From positions 62,001 through 126,000 of the forward strand of contig BBMW01000005.1 in the NCBI GenBank assembly GCA_000759755.1: a DNA stretch of 64,000 nt, in the 5' to 3' direction. This document shows, one piece after another, positions 1-9,555 of this stretch. The notes under the pieces are model-generated. The model had not been told where the DNA came from. It ran no database searches and was given only the letters and a program-made list of their open reading frames with translations. This DNA comes from Citrobacter werkmanii NBRC 105721. GTDB taxonomy: Bacteria; Pseudomonadota; Gammaproteobacteria; Enterobacterales; Enterobacteriaceae. The position numbers and the translations under genes were made by a program. The number at the start of each line of letters is the position of its first letter. Within the stretch, counting starts at the first letter, position 1.

Positions 1-195
1 AGTCTGGAAGAACAAATAAATAAACCAGGACTTATCCGAGTAAATATCTCAACGCAATGTGAAGTTATCATCGTAAGGACCAGGTTAATATTTGGCAAAA
101 ATGAAGTTGTGGGTAAATTATAAAGGTCATGTCATTCATTTTGTTCTACGCTTATTAGTCTTTGCGATGAATGATGACTCATGAGAGGTGATTGA

Positions 196-1104
196 ATGAC
201 TGACCTAAATAAAGGAAAACAGACCACCAATAAAACTAATTCAGAACGTTTTCCGCAGCCGCCTTTTCCACATCAAAAACAACCTTTTCCGGGTCTGGCT
301 GGAAAAATGCAACCGCGTCCCGATCATGGCGAAGAAAGCTATCAGGGAAGCGGCAGGTTAAATGGTCGCAAGGTATTAATTACCGGAGGTGATTCAGGTA
401 TTGGGCGTGCAGTTGCCATTGCTTATGCCCGCGAAGGCGCCGATGTCGCGATTAATTACTTACCTGAAGAAGAGGACGATGCGCGCGAAGTTGTCGAATT
501 GATAAAAAAAACAGGGAGACAAGTCGCGGCGATTCCCGGTGATATTCGTGACGAAACTTTCTGTAACCATCTGGTAAAACAGGCGGTAGAAGCGCTGGGA
601 GGGTTGGATATTCTGGTGAATAACGCCGGTCGTCAGCAATTTTGCGAATCGATCGAAGACCTCACCACAGAAGAGTTTGATGCGACATTCAAGACCAATG
701 TCTACGCCATGTTTTGGATCACCAAAGCGGCTGTTCCTCATTTCTCACGAGACAGCGTGATTATTAACACCTCGTCGGTACAGGCTTATGAGCCAAGTGA
801 GATCCTGCTTGATTATGCTCAGACCAAGGCGGCGATAGTGGCATTTACTAAATCGCTGGCAAAGCAACTGGCACCCAAAGGGATCCGTGTGAATGCTGTC
901 GCGCCTGGACCGTACTGGACGGTATTGCAGTGTTGCGGCGGCCAACCACAGGAAAAAATTGAGAAATTTGGCGCAAATGCGCCGCTCGGTCGGCCAGGCC
1001 AACCGGTAGAAATTGCTCCGCTGTATGTCACTTTAGCGGCTGAAGAGAATAGCTATACATCCGGTCAGGTATGGTGTTCTGACGGGGGGACCGGAACCCT
1101 CTGA
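196..1104 (+). CDS. YghA-like NAD(P)-dependent short-chain dehydrogenase/reductase
   Basis: A classical SDR oxidoreductase of 302 aa. The N-terminus is proline-rich and unlike the Rossmann core, with an FPxQ-type segment, 'PDHGEESY' and 'GSGRL', as in E. coli YghA and Bacillus general stress protein 39. The core shows TGGDSGIG (about residues 63-70) for cofactor binding, NNAG (about 141-144), a serine in 'NTSSVQAY' and YAQTK as the YxxxK catalytic pair. The substrate cannot be read from the sequence; relatives reduce aldehydes or ketones and are often stress-induced. The ATG follows a good GAGGTGAT Shine-Dalgarno. The gene is monocistronic and convergent with qnrB. Identity as a YghA-family SDR is firm; the physiological role is unknown. 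Confidence 0.9.
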   Translation: MTDLNKGKQTTNKTNSERFPQPPFPHQKQPFPGLAGKMQPRPDHGEESYQGSGRLNGRKVLITGGDSGIGRAVAIAYAREGADVAINYLPEEEDDAREVVELIKKTGRQVAAIPGDIRDETFCNHLVKQAVEALGGLDILVNNAGRQQFCESIEDLTTEEFDATFKTNVYAMFWITKAAVPHFSRDSVIINTSSVQAYEPSEILLDYAQTKAAIVAFTKSLAKQLAPKGIRVNAVAPGPYWTVLQCCGGQPQEKIEKFGANAPLGRPGQPVEIAPLYVTLAAEENSYTSGQVWCSDGGTGTL

Positions 1105-1128
1105 CGTCTATGTTCGCTGAGTCGAAAC

Positions 1129-1154
1129 GTCCGCGGGGGAAAACCAGCGCGGAC
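1129..1154 (+). terminator. Possible terminator hairpin after the SDR gene
   Basis: A 7-bp GC-rich stem (GTCCGCG/CGCGGAC) with a 12-nt loop lies 24 nt after the stop codon. There is no clear T-run, so it may be only a stabilising hairpin. A second hairpin at 1171-1194 lies just beyond the qnrB stop and could serve the opposite strand. Confidence 0.35.
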
Positions 1155-1199
1155 AATACTGTATAAGGGCAGGGGGCGGCATGTACCGCTCCCTGAATA

Positions 1200-1844
1200 T
1201 TAACCAATGACAGCGATGCCAAGACGTTCCAGGATCAACGATGCCTGGTAGCTGTCCAGTTTAACGCCTTGCAAATCAACACCCCGGACATCGAGATCGC
1301 CCAGTTCTGAATTGGTCAAATCACAGTGCGTAAAGTTTGCTGCCCGCCAGTCGAACGATGAAAACTCGCCGCCAGAGAGGTCCGATCCACTGAACGTTGC
1401 GCCAAGTACCTGAGTACCCATCCAGCGGTTTTCCCACAGCTCGCACTTTTCCAGTACGACTTTTGAAAAGTTGGCGTAGCTTAAGTTGGTATTGGTGATA
1501 TAGGCGCTACAAAACCAGGTGCGTGTGGTAATCATATTCATAAAGCTTGCGCCGCGAAAATCTGAACCTTGTGCACGGCAGTGGCGAATTTCGATTCCCA
1601 GCGCACTCACATTCCTGAAATCCGCCATGGAGAGATCGCAACTTTTGAAAATGGCATCTTTCAGGATAGCGCGGCTAAAATTACACCCTTTCTGGCTCTC
1701 TCGATCATAAAATTGGCAGCCAATAAACTCAGTACCGCTAAGGTCGGCACCCGAAAAATCACAGTTGAAAAATGTGCTATTTTCGACTTTCTCACCGGTG
1801 AACCTGTTTCTGTCAATTTTTTCGCCAACTAACGCCAGAGTCAT
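1200..1844 (-). CDS. qnrB: QnrB-type pentapeptide-repeat quinolone-protection protein
   Basis: A 214-aa pentapeptide-repeat protein built throughout of A(D/N)LxX-type repeats ('CDFSGADLSG', 'NTNLSYANF', 'GSDLSGGEF'), which fold as a right-handed beta helix. It matches the remembered QnrB sequence almost throughout and ends 'RLGIAVIG'. Qnr proteins bind DNA gyrase and topoisomerase IV and protect them from quinolones. Two adjacent ATGs are present. The second (1842-1844) gives the 214-aa form accepted for QnrB ('MTLALVGEKI'); the first at 1847 would add one Met. A LexA-type box lies 8-23 bp upstream of the first ATG. Its position beside pspF is that of the intrinsic chromosomal qnrB of Citrobacter. 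The allele number needs a database comparison. Confidence 0.95.
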   Translation of the reverse strand: MTLALVGEKIDRNRFTGEKVENSTFFNCDFSGADLSGTEFIGCQFYDRESQKGCNFSRAILKDAIFKSCDLSMADFRNVSALGIEIRHCRAQGSDFRGASFMNMITTRTWFCSAYITNTNLSYANFSKVVLEKCELWENRWMGTQVLGATFSGSDLSGGEFSSFDWRAANFTHCDLTNSELGDLDVRGVDLQGVKLDSYQASLILERLGIAVIG

Positions 1845-1854
1845 CATGATTAAC

Positions 1855-1870
1855 CTGTTTTTTTATACAG
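1855..1870 (-). promoter_or_regulatory. LexA (SOS) box of qnrB
   Basis: Read on the minus strand the sequence is CTGTATAAAAAAACAG, an ideal CTG-N10-CAG LexA core, placed just upstream of the qnrB start. qnrB genes are known to be SOS-induced through such a box, so DNA damage, including that caused by fluoroquinolones, is expected to derepress it. Confidence 0.88.
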
Positions 1871-1926
1871 TGATTGCAACATGGTAAACTGTTTTAACCC
1901 TCGCGTCCAACGTCTGCCCCTGTACG

Positions 1927-2901
1927 CTAAATTTGGTGTTTCTTGAGTAACGCACGGAGCTGATGGTAGGTCAGACCTAATAATTCAGCGGCTTTTTTCT
2001 GATTAAATTTCGCTTGCTGTAAGCTGGTTTGCAAAAATTCCTTTTCCTGCTGCTGTTGGAATTCACGCAGATCCAGCGGTAAGGCTACTGATGTGTGTCT
2101 GGTTTCTTGCACCAGCGGCGGTGTGGTGTGACGCCTGAACGGGTCAATCACAATCTCATTCAGCGGGTAATCGCTGGTCCCGTGTCGGTAAACTGAACGC
2201 TCCACGACGTTTTTCAGCTCACGAATATTGCCCGGCCAACGGTAGTGGAGGAGCGTTTCTTTGGCCTCGTCGGTGAACCCTGGAAACAACGGTAACCCGA
2301 TCTCACGGCACATCTGAATGGCAAAATGTTCAGCCATTAGCATGATATCGCTTTGACGTTCGCGTAACGGTGGGAGTTGCACCACATCAAAAGCCAGACG
2401 ATCCAGCAGGTCGGCGCGGAACGTGCCTTCATTCACCATGCGCGGCAGGTCGGCATTGGTTGCACAAACCAGTCGTACGTTGACCTGCAGCGGCTGGCTA
2501 CCGCCTACGCGTTCCAGCTCTCCGTACTCAATAACGCGCAGCAGTTTTTCCTGTACCAGCATCGGGGCGGTCGCCAGTTCATCAAGAAACAGCGTGCCGC
2601 CATCGGCGCGCTCGAAACGACCCGGATGACGTTTCTGTGCGCCAGTAAAGGCGCCAGCTTCGTGACCGAAGAGTTCAGAATCGAGTAAATTTTCGTTGAG
2701 CGCCGCGCAGTTAAGTGAAATAAACGGGCCTTGCCAGCGGGTGGAGAGATAGTGCAGGCGGTTGGCGATAAGCTCTTTCCCCGTACCGCGTTCCCCAATG
2801 ACCAGCACAGGTTTATCCAGCGGCGCGAGATGAGAAACCTGCTCCAGAACTTCAATAAAGCTGTTCGCTTCGCCCAGAAGATTATCTTTGTATCCTGCCA
2901 T
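1927..2901 (-). CDS. pspF: PspF, sigma54 enhancer-binding activator of the psp operon
   Basis: A AAA+ bacterial enhancer-binding protein with no N-terminal receiver domain, typical of PspF. Visible are Walker A GERGTGKE (about residues 37-44), the sigma54-contacting GAFTGA loop, a Walker B-like LFLDELA, and a C-terminal Fis-type helix-turn-helix ('NQKKAAELLGLTYHQLRALLKKHQI'). It drives RNA polymerase-sigma54 at the divergent pspA promoter and is held inactive by PspA until inner-membrane stress. I start at the internal ATG (2901, 'MAGYKDNLLGEANSF'), which matches the E. coli N-terminus and gives 324 aa; the longer reading frame adds five residues. It is divergent from pspA with 170 bp between, room for the upstream activating sequences. 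Confidence 0.96.
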   Translation of the reverse strand: MAGYKDNLLGEANSFIEVLEQVSHLAPLDKPVLVIGERGTGKELIANRLHYLSTRWQGPFISLNCAALNENLLDSELFGHEAGAFTGAQKRHPGRFERADGGTLFLDELATAPMLVQEKLLRVIEYGELERVGGSQPLQVNVRLVCATNADLPRMVNEGTFRADLLDRLAFDVVQLPPLRERQSDIMLMAEHFAIQMCREIGLPLFPGFTDEAKETLLHYRWPGNIRELKNVVERSVYRHGTSDYPLNEIVIDPFRRHTTPPLVQETRHTSVALPLDLREFQQQQEKEFLQTSLQQAKFNQKKAAELLGLTYHQLRALLKKHQI

Positions 2902-3000
2902 GATGAAATTCACCATTTGTTAGTGTTATTCACCAATTTACCCTATTTATCCCGGCAGGTAAAATTGGATATTTTCATATAATTCAATGAATTAAAAAGT

Positions 3001-3016
3001 TGGCATGCGAAGTGCA
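3001..3016 (+). promoter_or_regulatory. Sigma54 promoter of pspA
   Basis: TGGCATGCGAAGTGCA fits the -24/-12 sigma54 consensus (TGGCACG-N4-TTGCA) with the GG and GC correctly spaced. It lies 56 bp before the pspA ATG and is divergent from pspF. An AT-rich IHF-like stretch at about 2975-2998 precedes it, which fits DNA bending between PspF and sigma54 polymerase. Confidence 0.85.
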
Positions 3017-3020
3017 TTAG

Positions 3021-3740
<720 letters not shown>

Positions 3741-3794
3741 TAATATCTGGCGGTGCCCGAACGCGCCGCCGTTCATCACCTGTAAGGAGTACTC

Positions 3795-4019
3795 ATGAGC
3801 GCGCTATTTCTGGCCATCCCGTTAACCATCTTTGTGCTTTTCGTCTTACCGATTTGGCTCTGGCTGCATTACAGCAATCGTTCCAGTCGCGGCGAGCTGG
3901 CGCAAAGTGAACAACAGCGTCTGGTAGAACTTAACCAGGATGCACAGAGGATGCGTGAGCGCATTCAAGCGCTGGAAGATATCCTTGATGCTGAACATCC
4001 AAACTGGAGGGACCGCTAA
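3795..4019 (+). CDS. pspB: Phage shock protein B
   Basis: A 74-aa inner-membrane protein with one N-terminal transmembrane helix (about residues 4-24, 'FLAIPLTIFVLFVLPIWLWL') and a cytoplasmic leucine-rich coiled coil that ends 'DAEHPNWRDR'. With PspC it senses envelope stress and releases PspA from PspF. It has a strong AAGGAG Shine-Dalgarno, and its stop overlaps the pspC start by one base. Confidence 0.96.
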   Translation: MSALFLAIPLTIFVLFVLPIWLWLHYSNRSSRGELAQSEQQRLVELNQDAQRMRERIQALEDILDAEHPNWRDR

Positions 4020-4378
4020 TGGGGGGCGTTAATCTGAATAAAAAACTGTGGCGTATACCGCAGCAGGGCATGGTGAAAGGGGTTTGCGCGGGTATTGCGC
4101 ATTATCTCGATGTTCCTGTGAAACTGGTGCGGATCCTGGTGGTACTGTCCATCTTTTTTGGTCTGGCCTTTTTCACCTTTGTCGCCTACATCGTACTGAC
4201 GTTTGTGTTGGATCCGATGCCGGACAACGTGGTTTCCGGAGAACAGCAGCCATCAAGCGGTGAGCTGTTGGATGCTGTCGATCGTGAGCTGGCTGCAAGT
4301 GAAAAGCGTTTGCGTGAGATGGAGCGTTATGTGACATCTGATACCTTCACATTACGCAGCCGCTTCCGCCAATTGTGA
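4019..4378 (+). CDS. pspC: Phage shock protein C (PspC-domain membrane sensor)
   Basis: A 119-aa protein with the PspC domain: '[30 protein letters not shown]' followed by a transmembrane helix ('[26 protein letters not shown]', about residues 41-66) and a soluble, charged C-terminal helix. It acts with PspB as positive regulator of the Psp response and as a toxin-guard against secretin mislocalisation. It is translationally coupled to pspB through a TAATG overlap. Confidence 0.96.
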   Translation: MGGVNLNKKLWRIPQQGMVKGVCAGIAHYLDVPVKLVRILVVLSIFFGLAFFTFVAYIVLTFVLDPMPDNVVSGEQQPSSGELLDAVDRELAASEKRLREMERYVTSDTFTLRSRFRQL

Positions 4379-4386
4379 GGTTAAAA

Positions 4387-4617
4387 ATGAATAATCGCTG
4401 GCAACGTGCCGGGCAAAAGGTAAAGCCGGGCTTTAAAATAGCAGGTAAGCTGGTGCTGCTGACTGCGCTGCGCTATGGCCCGGCAGGGGTAGCAGGGTGG
4501 GCGGTGAAGTCCGTGGCCCGACGTCCGCTAAAAATGTTGCTGGCGTTAGTACTTGAACCTTTGTTGAGCCGGGCAGCGACAAAATTGTCGAAACGCTATT
4601 CAGGTAATCAACCCTGA
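4387..4617 (+). CDS. pspD: Phage shock protein D
   Basis: A 76-aa peripheral inner-membrane protein. The sequence '[20 protein letters not shown]' followed by hydrophobic and basic helices closely matches E. coli PspD. The ATG at 4387 matches the E. coli start; the reading frame is open four codons further back into the pspC end. Its precise function in the psp response is not known. It is the last psp gene here, because pspE is not adjacent. Confidence 0.92.
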   Translation: MNNRWQRAGQKVKPGFKIAGKLVLLTALRYGPAGVAGWAVKSVARRPLKMLLALVLEPLLSRAATKLSKRYSGNQP

Positions 4618-4744
4618 TATCCGAAACAACAAAAGCAAGCAACAATTAATCAACATTCCCTCAGTTAATTTGCGGCAGCTCACAAATACGATTTTTTGGC
4701 TGCCAAAATTCTTTTATAACCCCCCTCCAGGCCACCTCAGCTGA

Positions 4745-4773
4745 TTGACAGCTTATTTCCGGCAGAGTAGTCT
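4745..4773 (+). promoter_or_regulatory. Predicted sigma70 promoter of the ycjM operon
   Basis: A perfect -35 TTGACA (4745-4750) is followed after 17 bp by TAGTCT (4768-4773) as a weak -10. Transcription would begin at about 4780, so the putative YcjW operator at 4782-4797 would cover the initiation region, a standard repression geometry. The promoter is predicted by eye only. Confidence 0.6.
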
Positions 4774-4781
4774 CTTGCGTC

Positions 4782-4797
4782 ATGGGACCGCTACCAC
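4782..4797 (+). promoter_or_regulatory. Putative YcjW operator, copy 1
   Basis: ATGGGACCGCTACCAC contains the pseudo-palindrome TGGGA-N4-TACCA with the central CG typical of LacI-family operators. It lies directly after the predicted ycjM promoter and 5 bp before the ycjM ATG. An identical 16-mer occurs at 14718-14733, in front of ycjU. YcjW is known in E. coli to control this carbohydrate cluster. Confidence 0.75.
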
Positions 4798-4802
4798 GAG
4801 AA

Positions 4803-6491
4803 ATGAAGGTGAACCAAAAAATCCAAAAATGTCTGAGTGAAGTCTATGGAGACACATTTTCTTCACTTCACTATGAAGCGCTGGTTGCACGTTTAGAAAA
4901 AGCACGAAAATTAATTAAAAAAAACCGTAAAGCGCATTGGGATGAGGGCGATGTCGTTCTGATCACTTACGCCGATCAATTTTACGCGGAAGATAAAAAA
5001 CCGCTGCCAACGTTTAATCAGTTTTATAATGAATGGCTTAAGTCGATATTTTCTCATGTGCACCTGTTGCCATTTTATCCGTGGTCATCGGATGATGGTT
5101 TTTCAGTAATTAATTACTATCAGGTTGCCGAAGAAACCGGTGACTGGAATGATATTAAGCAATTAGCTGAATCCAGTCGACTGATGTTTGATTTTGTTTG
5201 TAACCATATGTCAGCTAAAAGCGAATGGTTTAATAACTATTTGCAACAGCTTGACGGTTATGAAGATTTCTTTATTGCGATGGATCCTGATACGGACCTG
5301 AGCAACGTCACGCGCCCGCGCGCATTACCGTTACTGACCCCGTTTACGTTGAAAGATAATACAGTGCGTCATCTCTGGACGACGTTCAGCGACGACCAGA
5401 TCGATCTCAACTATGCCAATCCATTAGTATTACTGGCGATGATCGATGTACTACTGAGTTACCTGGAGCAGGGCGCTGATTATGTCCGCCTGGATGCGGT
5501 TGGTTTTATGTGGAAAGAGCCAGGGACAACCTGTATTCACCTGGAAAAAACGCATCAGCTTATCAAACTGTTCCGCGCTATTGCTGATTGCGCGGCACCT
5601 GGTACAGCGATCATTACTGAAACGAACGTTCCGCATAAGGATAACATTTCCTATTACGGTAATGGCCGCGATGAGGCTCACATGGTGTACCAGTTCTCGC
5701 TGCCGCCGCTGGTGCTGCATGCGGTACAACGCCAGGATACAACGACATTGTGTCAGTGGGCGCAATCACTGGAACTGCCATCGACTGAGACCACATGGTT
5801 TAATTTCCTCGCATCGCATGACGGAATTGGCCTCAACCCGTTACGGGGCCTGTTACCTGAAGATGAAATCATGCGACTGGTGACGGAATTACAACAAGAA
5901 GGCGCCCTGGTTAACTGGAAGAATAATCCTGATGGTAGTCGAAGTCCGTATGAAATTAACGTCACGTATATGGATGCGTTAACGCCGGGTAATAGCAGTA
6001 ATACTGAAAGATTTGCCCGCTTTATTCTCGCCCATGCCATTTTGCTGAGTTTTCCAGGCGTACCGGCGATTTACATTCAAAGTATCCTCGGGTCACGTAA
6101 TGACTATAAAGGTGTGGAGGAACTGGGGTATAACCGGGCGATCAACCGTAAAAAATATCATATCAGACAAATAGAAACGGAACTGGCTGATGAAACCTGT
6201 TTGCGTCACGCCGTTTACCATGAGTTATCCCGATTGATTGTTCTACGACGTAATAATAAAGCATTCCATCCTGATAGTAATTTTAAGATTTACAGTGTTA
6301 CACCGGCCGTTATGCAAATTAAGCGTACGGCAGAGACAGGCGAAGAAATTACCGGTTTATTTAATGTCAGCGGTCAGACACAAACCATTAATATTGATAT
6401 TGAAAATGGATTTGATTTGATTAGCGAAGAAAGTATTTCGGGTAAGGAATTAACACTACACGCCTGGCAGGTTATGTGGGTTAAGAAATAA
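4803..6491 (+). CDS. ycjM: Glucosylglycerate phosphorylase (YcjM/GgaP), GH13_18
   Basis: A 562-aa GH13 (alpha-amylase superfamily) phosphorylase of the sucrose-phosphorylase branch, close to E. coli YcjM/GgaP along its whole length. That enzyme cleaves 2-O-alpha-glucosyl-D-glycerate with phosphate to give glucose 1-phosphate and glycerate. Visible active-site regions are 'FDFVCNHMSAKS', 'YVRLDAVGFMWKE' with the nucleophile Asp, 'IITETNVPH' with the acid/base Glu, and 'ASHDGIGLNPLRGL' with the transition-state Asp. No signal peptide is present, so it is cytoplasmic. The start at 4803 aligns with E. coli; an upstream in-frame ATG at 4782 falls inside the operator. First gene of the ycjM-V operon, with ycjN 13 bp downstream. 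Confidence 0.93.
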   Translation: MKVNQKIQKCLSEVYGDTFSSLHYEALVARLEKARKLIKKNRKAHWDEGDVVLITYADQFYAEDKKPLPTFNQFYNEWLKSIFSHVHLLPFYPWSSDDGFSVINYYQVAEETGDWNDIKQLAESSRLMFDFVCNHMSAKSEWFNNYLQQLDGYEDFFIAMDPDTDLSNVTRPRALPLLTPFTLKDNTVRHLWTTFSDDQIDLNYANPLVLLAMIDVLLSYLEQGADYVRLDAVGFMWKEPGTTCIHLEKTHQLIKLFRAIADCAAPGTAIITETNVPHKDNISYYGNGRDEAHMVYQFSLPPLVLHAVQRQDTTTLCQWAQSLELPSTETTWFNFLASHDGIGLNPLRGLLPEDEIMRLVTELQQEGALVNWKNNPDGSRSPYEINVTYMDALTPGNSSNTERFARFILAHAILLSFPGVPAIYIQSILGSRNDYKGVEELGYNRAINRKKYHIRQIETELADETCLRHAVYHELSRLIVLRRNNKAFHPDSNFKIYSVTPAVMQIKRTAETGEEITGLFNVSGQTQTINIDIENGFDLISEESISGKELTLHAWQVMWVKK

Positions 6492-6504
6492 AAAGGAACA
6501 TTTC

Positions 6505-7797
6505 ATGCTTAAAGCTAAAATTGTGCTGATTTCAGCACTGGTGTCCTGCGCCCTGGTTTCTGGGTGTAAGGATGATAAAAAATCCTCTGTCGCAATTGAA
6601 TTTATGCACTCTTCTGTAGAGCAGGAGCGGCAGGCGGTTATTGCCAAACTGATTGAGCGCTTTGAAAAAGAGAACCCCGGTATCAGCGTCAAACAGGTTC
6701 CTGTTGAAGAGGATGCTTACAACACCAAAGTGATTACCCTCGCGCGTAGCGGTTCACTTCCGGAAGTTATTGAAACCAGCCATGACTACGCGAAAGTCAT
6801 GGACAAAGAATCGCTTATCGATCGTAAAGCGGTGGCGCAGGTCATTAACGGTGTAGGTGAAGACGCGTTTTATGATGGCGTACTGCGTATTGTACGCACC
6901 GAAGATGGCTCTGCATGGACCGGGGTTCCGGTCAGCGCCTGGATTGGCGGGGTCTGGTATCGCAAAGATGTACTGGCAAAAGCAGGCCTTGAAGAACCGA
7001 AAGACTGGCAGCAATTGCTCGACGTGGCGCAAAAGCTAAACAATCCTGCCAGCAAAAAATATGGTATTGCGCTCCCTACGGCGGAAAGCGTATTGACCGA
7101 ACAGTCCTTCTCCCAGTTCGCGCTTTCTAACCAGGCTAACGTTTTCGATGCGCAGGGAAAGATAACCCTTGATACGCCAGAGATGGCGCAGGCGCTGGAA
7201 TACTATCGCTCGCTTGCGGCAAACACGATGCCGGGTTCTAACGACATCATGGAGGTCAAAGACGCTTTCATGAACGGCACTGCACCAATGGCTATTTATT
7301 CCACCTATATCCTCCCGGCGGTGATTAAGGAGGGGGATCCTCAAAATGTTGGCTTTATGGTACCGACGGAAAAAACCTCTGCTGTATATGGCATGTTGAC
7401 GTCGCTGACCATAACCGCAGGACAAAAAACCGAAGAGACAGAAGCCGCAGAAAAATTTGTCACCTTTATGGAGCAGGCCGACAACATTGCTGACTGGGTA
7501 ATGATGTCCCCAGGTGCCGCGCTCCCGGTTAATAAAGCGGTGGTGAACACCTCAACGTGGAAAGATAACGCCGTCATTAAAGCGCTGGGTGAGTTACCCA
7601 ATCAGCTGATTGCCGAACTGCCGAATATTCAGGTCTTCGGCGCAGTCGGCGATAAGAACTTTACCCGCATGGGTGACGTTACGGGTTCCGGCGTCATAAG
7701 CACCATGGTGCACAACGTCACGGTAGGAAAAGCTGACCTTTCAACGACGATGAAGGCCAGCCAGACCAAACTGGATGACCTTGTTGAACAGCGCTAA
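6505..7797 (+). CDS. ycjN: ABC transporter sugar-binding lipoprotein YcjN
   Basis: A 430-aa family-1 extracellular solute-binding protein. The N-terminus is a lipoprotein signal peptide with the lipobox LVSGC (Cys at residue 21), so it is lipid-anchored in the periplasm. The mature part has the SBP pattern 'FEKENPGISVKQVPVEEDAYNTKV' and 'LPEVIETSHDY'. It delivers the glucoside ligand, presumably glucosylglycerate or a related disaccharide, to YcjO/YcjP. It sits between the phosphorylase and the permease genes. Confidence 0.92.
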   Translation: MLKAKIVLISALVSCALVSGCKDDKKSSVAIEFMHSSVEQERQAVIAKLIERFEKENPGISVKQVPVEEDAYNTKVITLARSGSLPEVIETSHDYAKVMDKESLIDRKAVAQVINGVGEDAFYDGVLRIVRTEDGSAWTGVPVSAWIGGVWYRKDVLAKAGLEEPKDWQQLLDVAQKLNNPASKKYGIALPTAESVLTEQSFSQFALSNQANVFDAQGKITLDTPEMAQALEYYRSLAANTMPGSNDIMEVKDAFMNGTAPMAIYSTYILPAVIKEGDPQNVGFMVPTEKTSAVYGMLTSLTITAGQKTEETEAAEKFVTFMEQADNIADWVMMSPGAALPVNKAVVNTSTWKDNAVIKALGELPNQLIAELPNIQVFGAVGDKNFTRMGDVTGSGVISTMVHNVTVGKADLSTTMKASQTKLDDLVEQR

Positions 7798-7817
7798 TGG
7801 GGAAATGGAAAGCCGTG

Positions 7818-8699
7818 ATGAATAAGTTCTTTTCAGGTCGATCGGATATGCCATTTGCCATGCTGCTGCTGGCGCCCAGTTTGCTCTTGCTGGGTGGTTT
7901 AGTTGCGTGGCCGATGATATCTAACATCGAAATCAGCTTTATGCGTCTGCCGCTCAATCCGCAAATTGAGTCAACATTTGTCGGCCTGAGTAACTATATC
8001 CGTATCTTAACCGATCCCGGATTCTGGCATTCGCTGTGGATGACGGTCTGGTATACCGCGCTGGTTGTTGCCGGGAGCACGGTGCTGGGGCTGGGAGTGG
8101 CGATGTTTTTTAACCGTGAGTTTCGTCTGCGGAAAACGGCGCGCTCACTGGTGATCCTCTCTTACGTAACGCCATCTATTTCGCTGGTGTTTGCCTGGAA
8201 ATACATGTTCAACAACGGCTACGGCATTGTGAACTATCTCGGCGTTGATCTGCTGCATCTGTTTGAGCAGGCGCCGTTATGGTTCGACAATCCAGGCAGC
8301 AGCTTCGCACTGGTCGTGCTGTTCGCCATCTGGCGCTACTTTCCGTATGCCTTTATCTCGTTTCTGGCGATTTTACAGACTATTGATAAATCGCTGTATG
8401 AAGCGGCGGAAATGGATGGCGCGAACGCCTGGCAACGGTTTCGTATCGTCACGCTGCCAGCGATCATGCCGGTGCTGGCGACCGTAGTCACGCTGCGTAC
8501 GATCTGGATGTTCTATATGTTCGCCGATGTTTATCTGCTGACCACTAAAGTCGATATTCTCGGGGTCTATCTCTATAAAACAGCGTTTGCATTTAATGAC
8601 TTAGGCAAAGCGGCCGCTATTTCTGTCGTCCTCTTCGTCATCATTTTCGCTGTTATCCTGCTGACCAGAAAACGGGTGAACCTCAATGGCAACAAATAA
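7818..8699 (+). CDS. ycjO: ABC sugar transporter permease YcjO
   Basis: A 293-aa MalF-type inner-membrane permease with six predicted transmembrane segments. The EAA loop, which contacts the ATPase, is visible as 'LYEAAEMDGANAWQRFRIVTLPAIMP' (shown here as two joined motifs, EAAEMDGA and LPAIMP). The ATG at 7818 matches the E. coli start; a longer reading from 7797 adds seven residues. The 3' end overlaps ycjP by 14 bp. Confidence 0.93.
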   Translation: MNKFFSGRSDMPFAMLLLAPSLLLLGGLVAWPMISNIEISFMRLPLNPQIESTFVGLSNYIRILTDPGFWHSLWMTVWYTALVVAGSTVLGLGVAMFFNREFRLRKTARSLVILSYVTPSISLVFAWKYMFNNGYGIVNYLGVDLLHLFEQAPLWFDNPGSSFALVVLFAIWRYFPYAFISFLAILQTIDKSLYEAAEMDGANAWQRFRIVTLPAIMPVLATVVTLRTIWMFYMFADVYLLTTKVDILGVYLYKTAFAFNDLGKAAAISVVLFVIIFAVILLTRKRVNLNGNK

Positions 8700-9528
8700 A
8701 CGCACGCTTGGCCGCATCGGCTTTTACTGTGGATTAATTGTCTTCCTGGGCATCACGTTATTTCCGTTTTTTGTGATGCTGATGACCTCATTCAAAAGCG
8801 CAAAAGAGGCGATCTCGCTGCATCCCACGCTGTTACCTCAGCAATGGACGCTGGAACATTACATCGACATTTTTAACCCGATGATCTTCCCGTTTGTTGA
8901 CTACTTCCGTAATAGCCTGGTGGTATCGGTCACGTCATCGGTGGTGGCGGTGTTTCTCGGCGTGCTTGGGGCGTATGCGCTTTCCCGTCTGCGTTTTAAG
9001 GGACGGATGACCATCAATGCCAGTTTTTACACGGTGTACATGTTTTCGGGGATTTTGCTGGTGGTGCCGTTGTTCAAAATCATTACGGCCCTCGGCATTT
9101 ATGACACCGAAATGGCGTTGATTATCACCATGGTGACCCAAACGCTGCCGACAGCCGTGTTTATGCTGAAAAGCTACTTCGACACCATTCCGGATGAGAT
9201 AGAAGAGGCCGCGATGATGGATGGATTAAATCGTCTGCAAATTATCTTTCGCATCACCGTGCCGTTGGCCATGTCCGGTCTGGTTTCAGTCTTTGTGTAC
9301 TGCTTTATGGTTGCGTGGAATGACTATCTGTTCGCCTCGATTTTCCTCTCCAGCGCCAGCAATTTTACCTTACCGGTCGGTCTGAACGCGCTGTTCAGTA
9401 CGCCTGACTATATCTGGGGACGCATGATGGCCGCATCGTTAGTCACCGCATTGCCGGTGGTCATTATGTATGCGCTTTCCGAACGTTTTATTAAAAGTGG
9501 CTTGACCGCAGGCGGCGTGAAAGGCTAA
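8686..9528 (+). CDS. ycjP: ABC sugar transporter permease YcjP
   Basis: A 280-aa MalG-type permease, partner of YcjO. It begins with a cytoplasmic basic segment and a transmembrane helix ('GFYCGLIVFLGITLFPFFVML'), has the EAA motif 'EIEEAAMMDGLNRLQ' followed by 'RITVPLAMSGL', and ends with the usual '…KSGLTAGGVKG' tail. It is translationally coupled to ycjO through the 14-bp overlap. Confidence 0.93.
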   Translation: MATNKRTLGRIGFYCGLIVFLGITLFPFFVMLMTSFKSAKEAISLHPTLLPQQWTLEHYIDIFNPMIFPFVDYFRNSLVVSVTSSVVAVFLGVLGAYALSRLRFKGRMTINASFYTVYMFSGILLVVPLFKIITALGIYDTEMALIITMVTQTLPTAVFMLKSYFDTIPDEIEEAAMMDGLNRLQIIFRITVPLAMSGLVSVFVYCFMVAWNDYLFASIFLSSASNFTLPVGLNALFSTPDYIWGRMMAASLVTALPVVIMYALSERFIKSGLTAGGVKG

Positions 9529-9555
9529 GCGGCCAGTTTAATTAAGGAGTTGTAA

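Noticed and set aside
2975-2998. IHF site between pspF and pspA
   Set aside because: The AT-rich stretch has only a partial match to the IHF consensus; noted under the promoter and not listed as a site.
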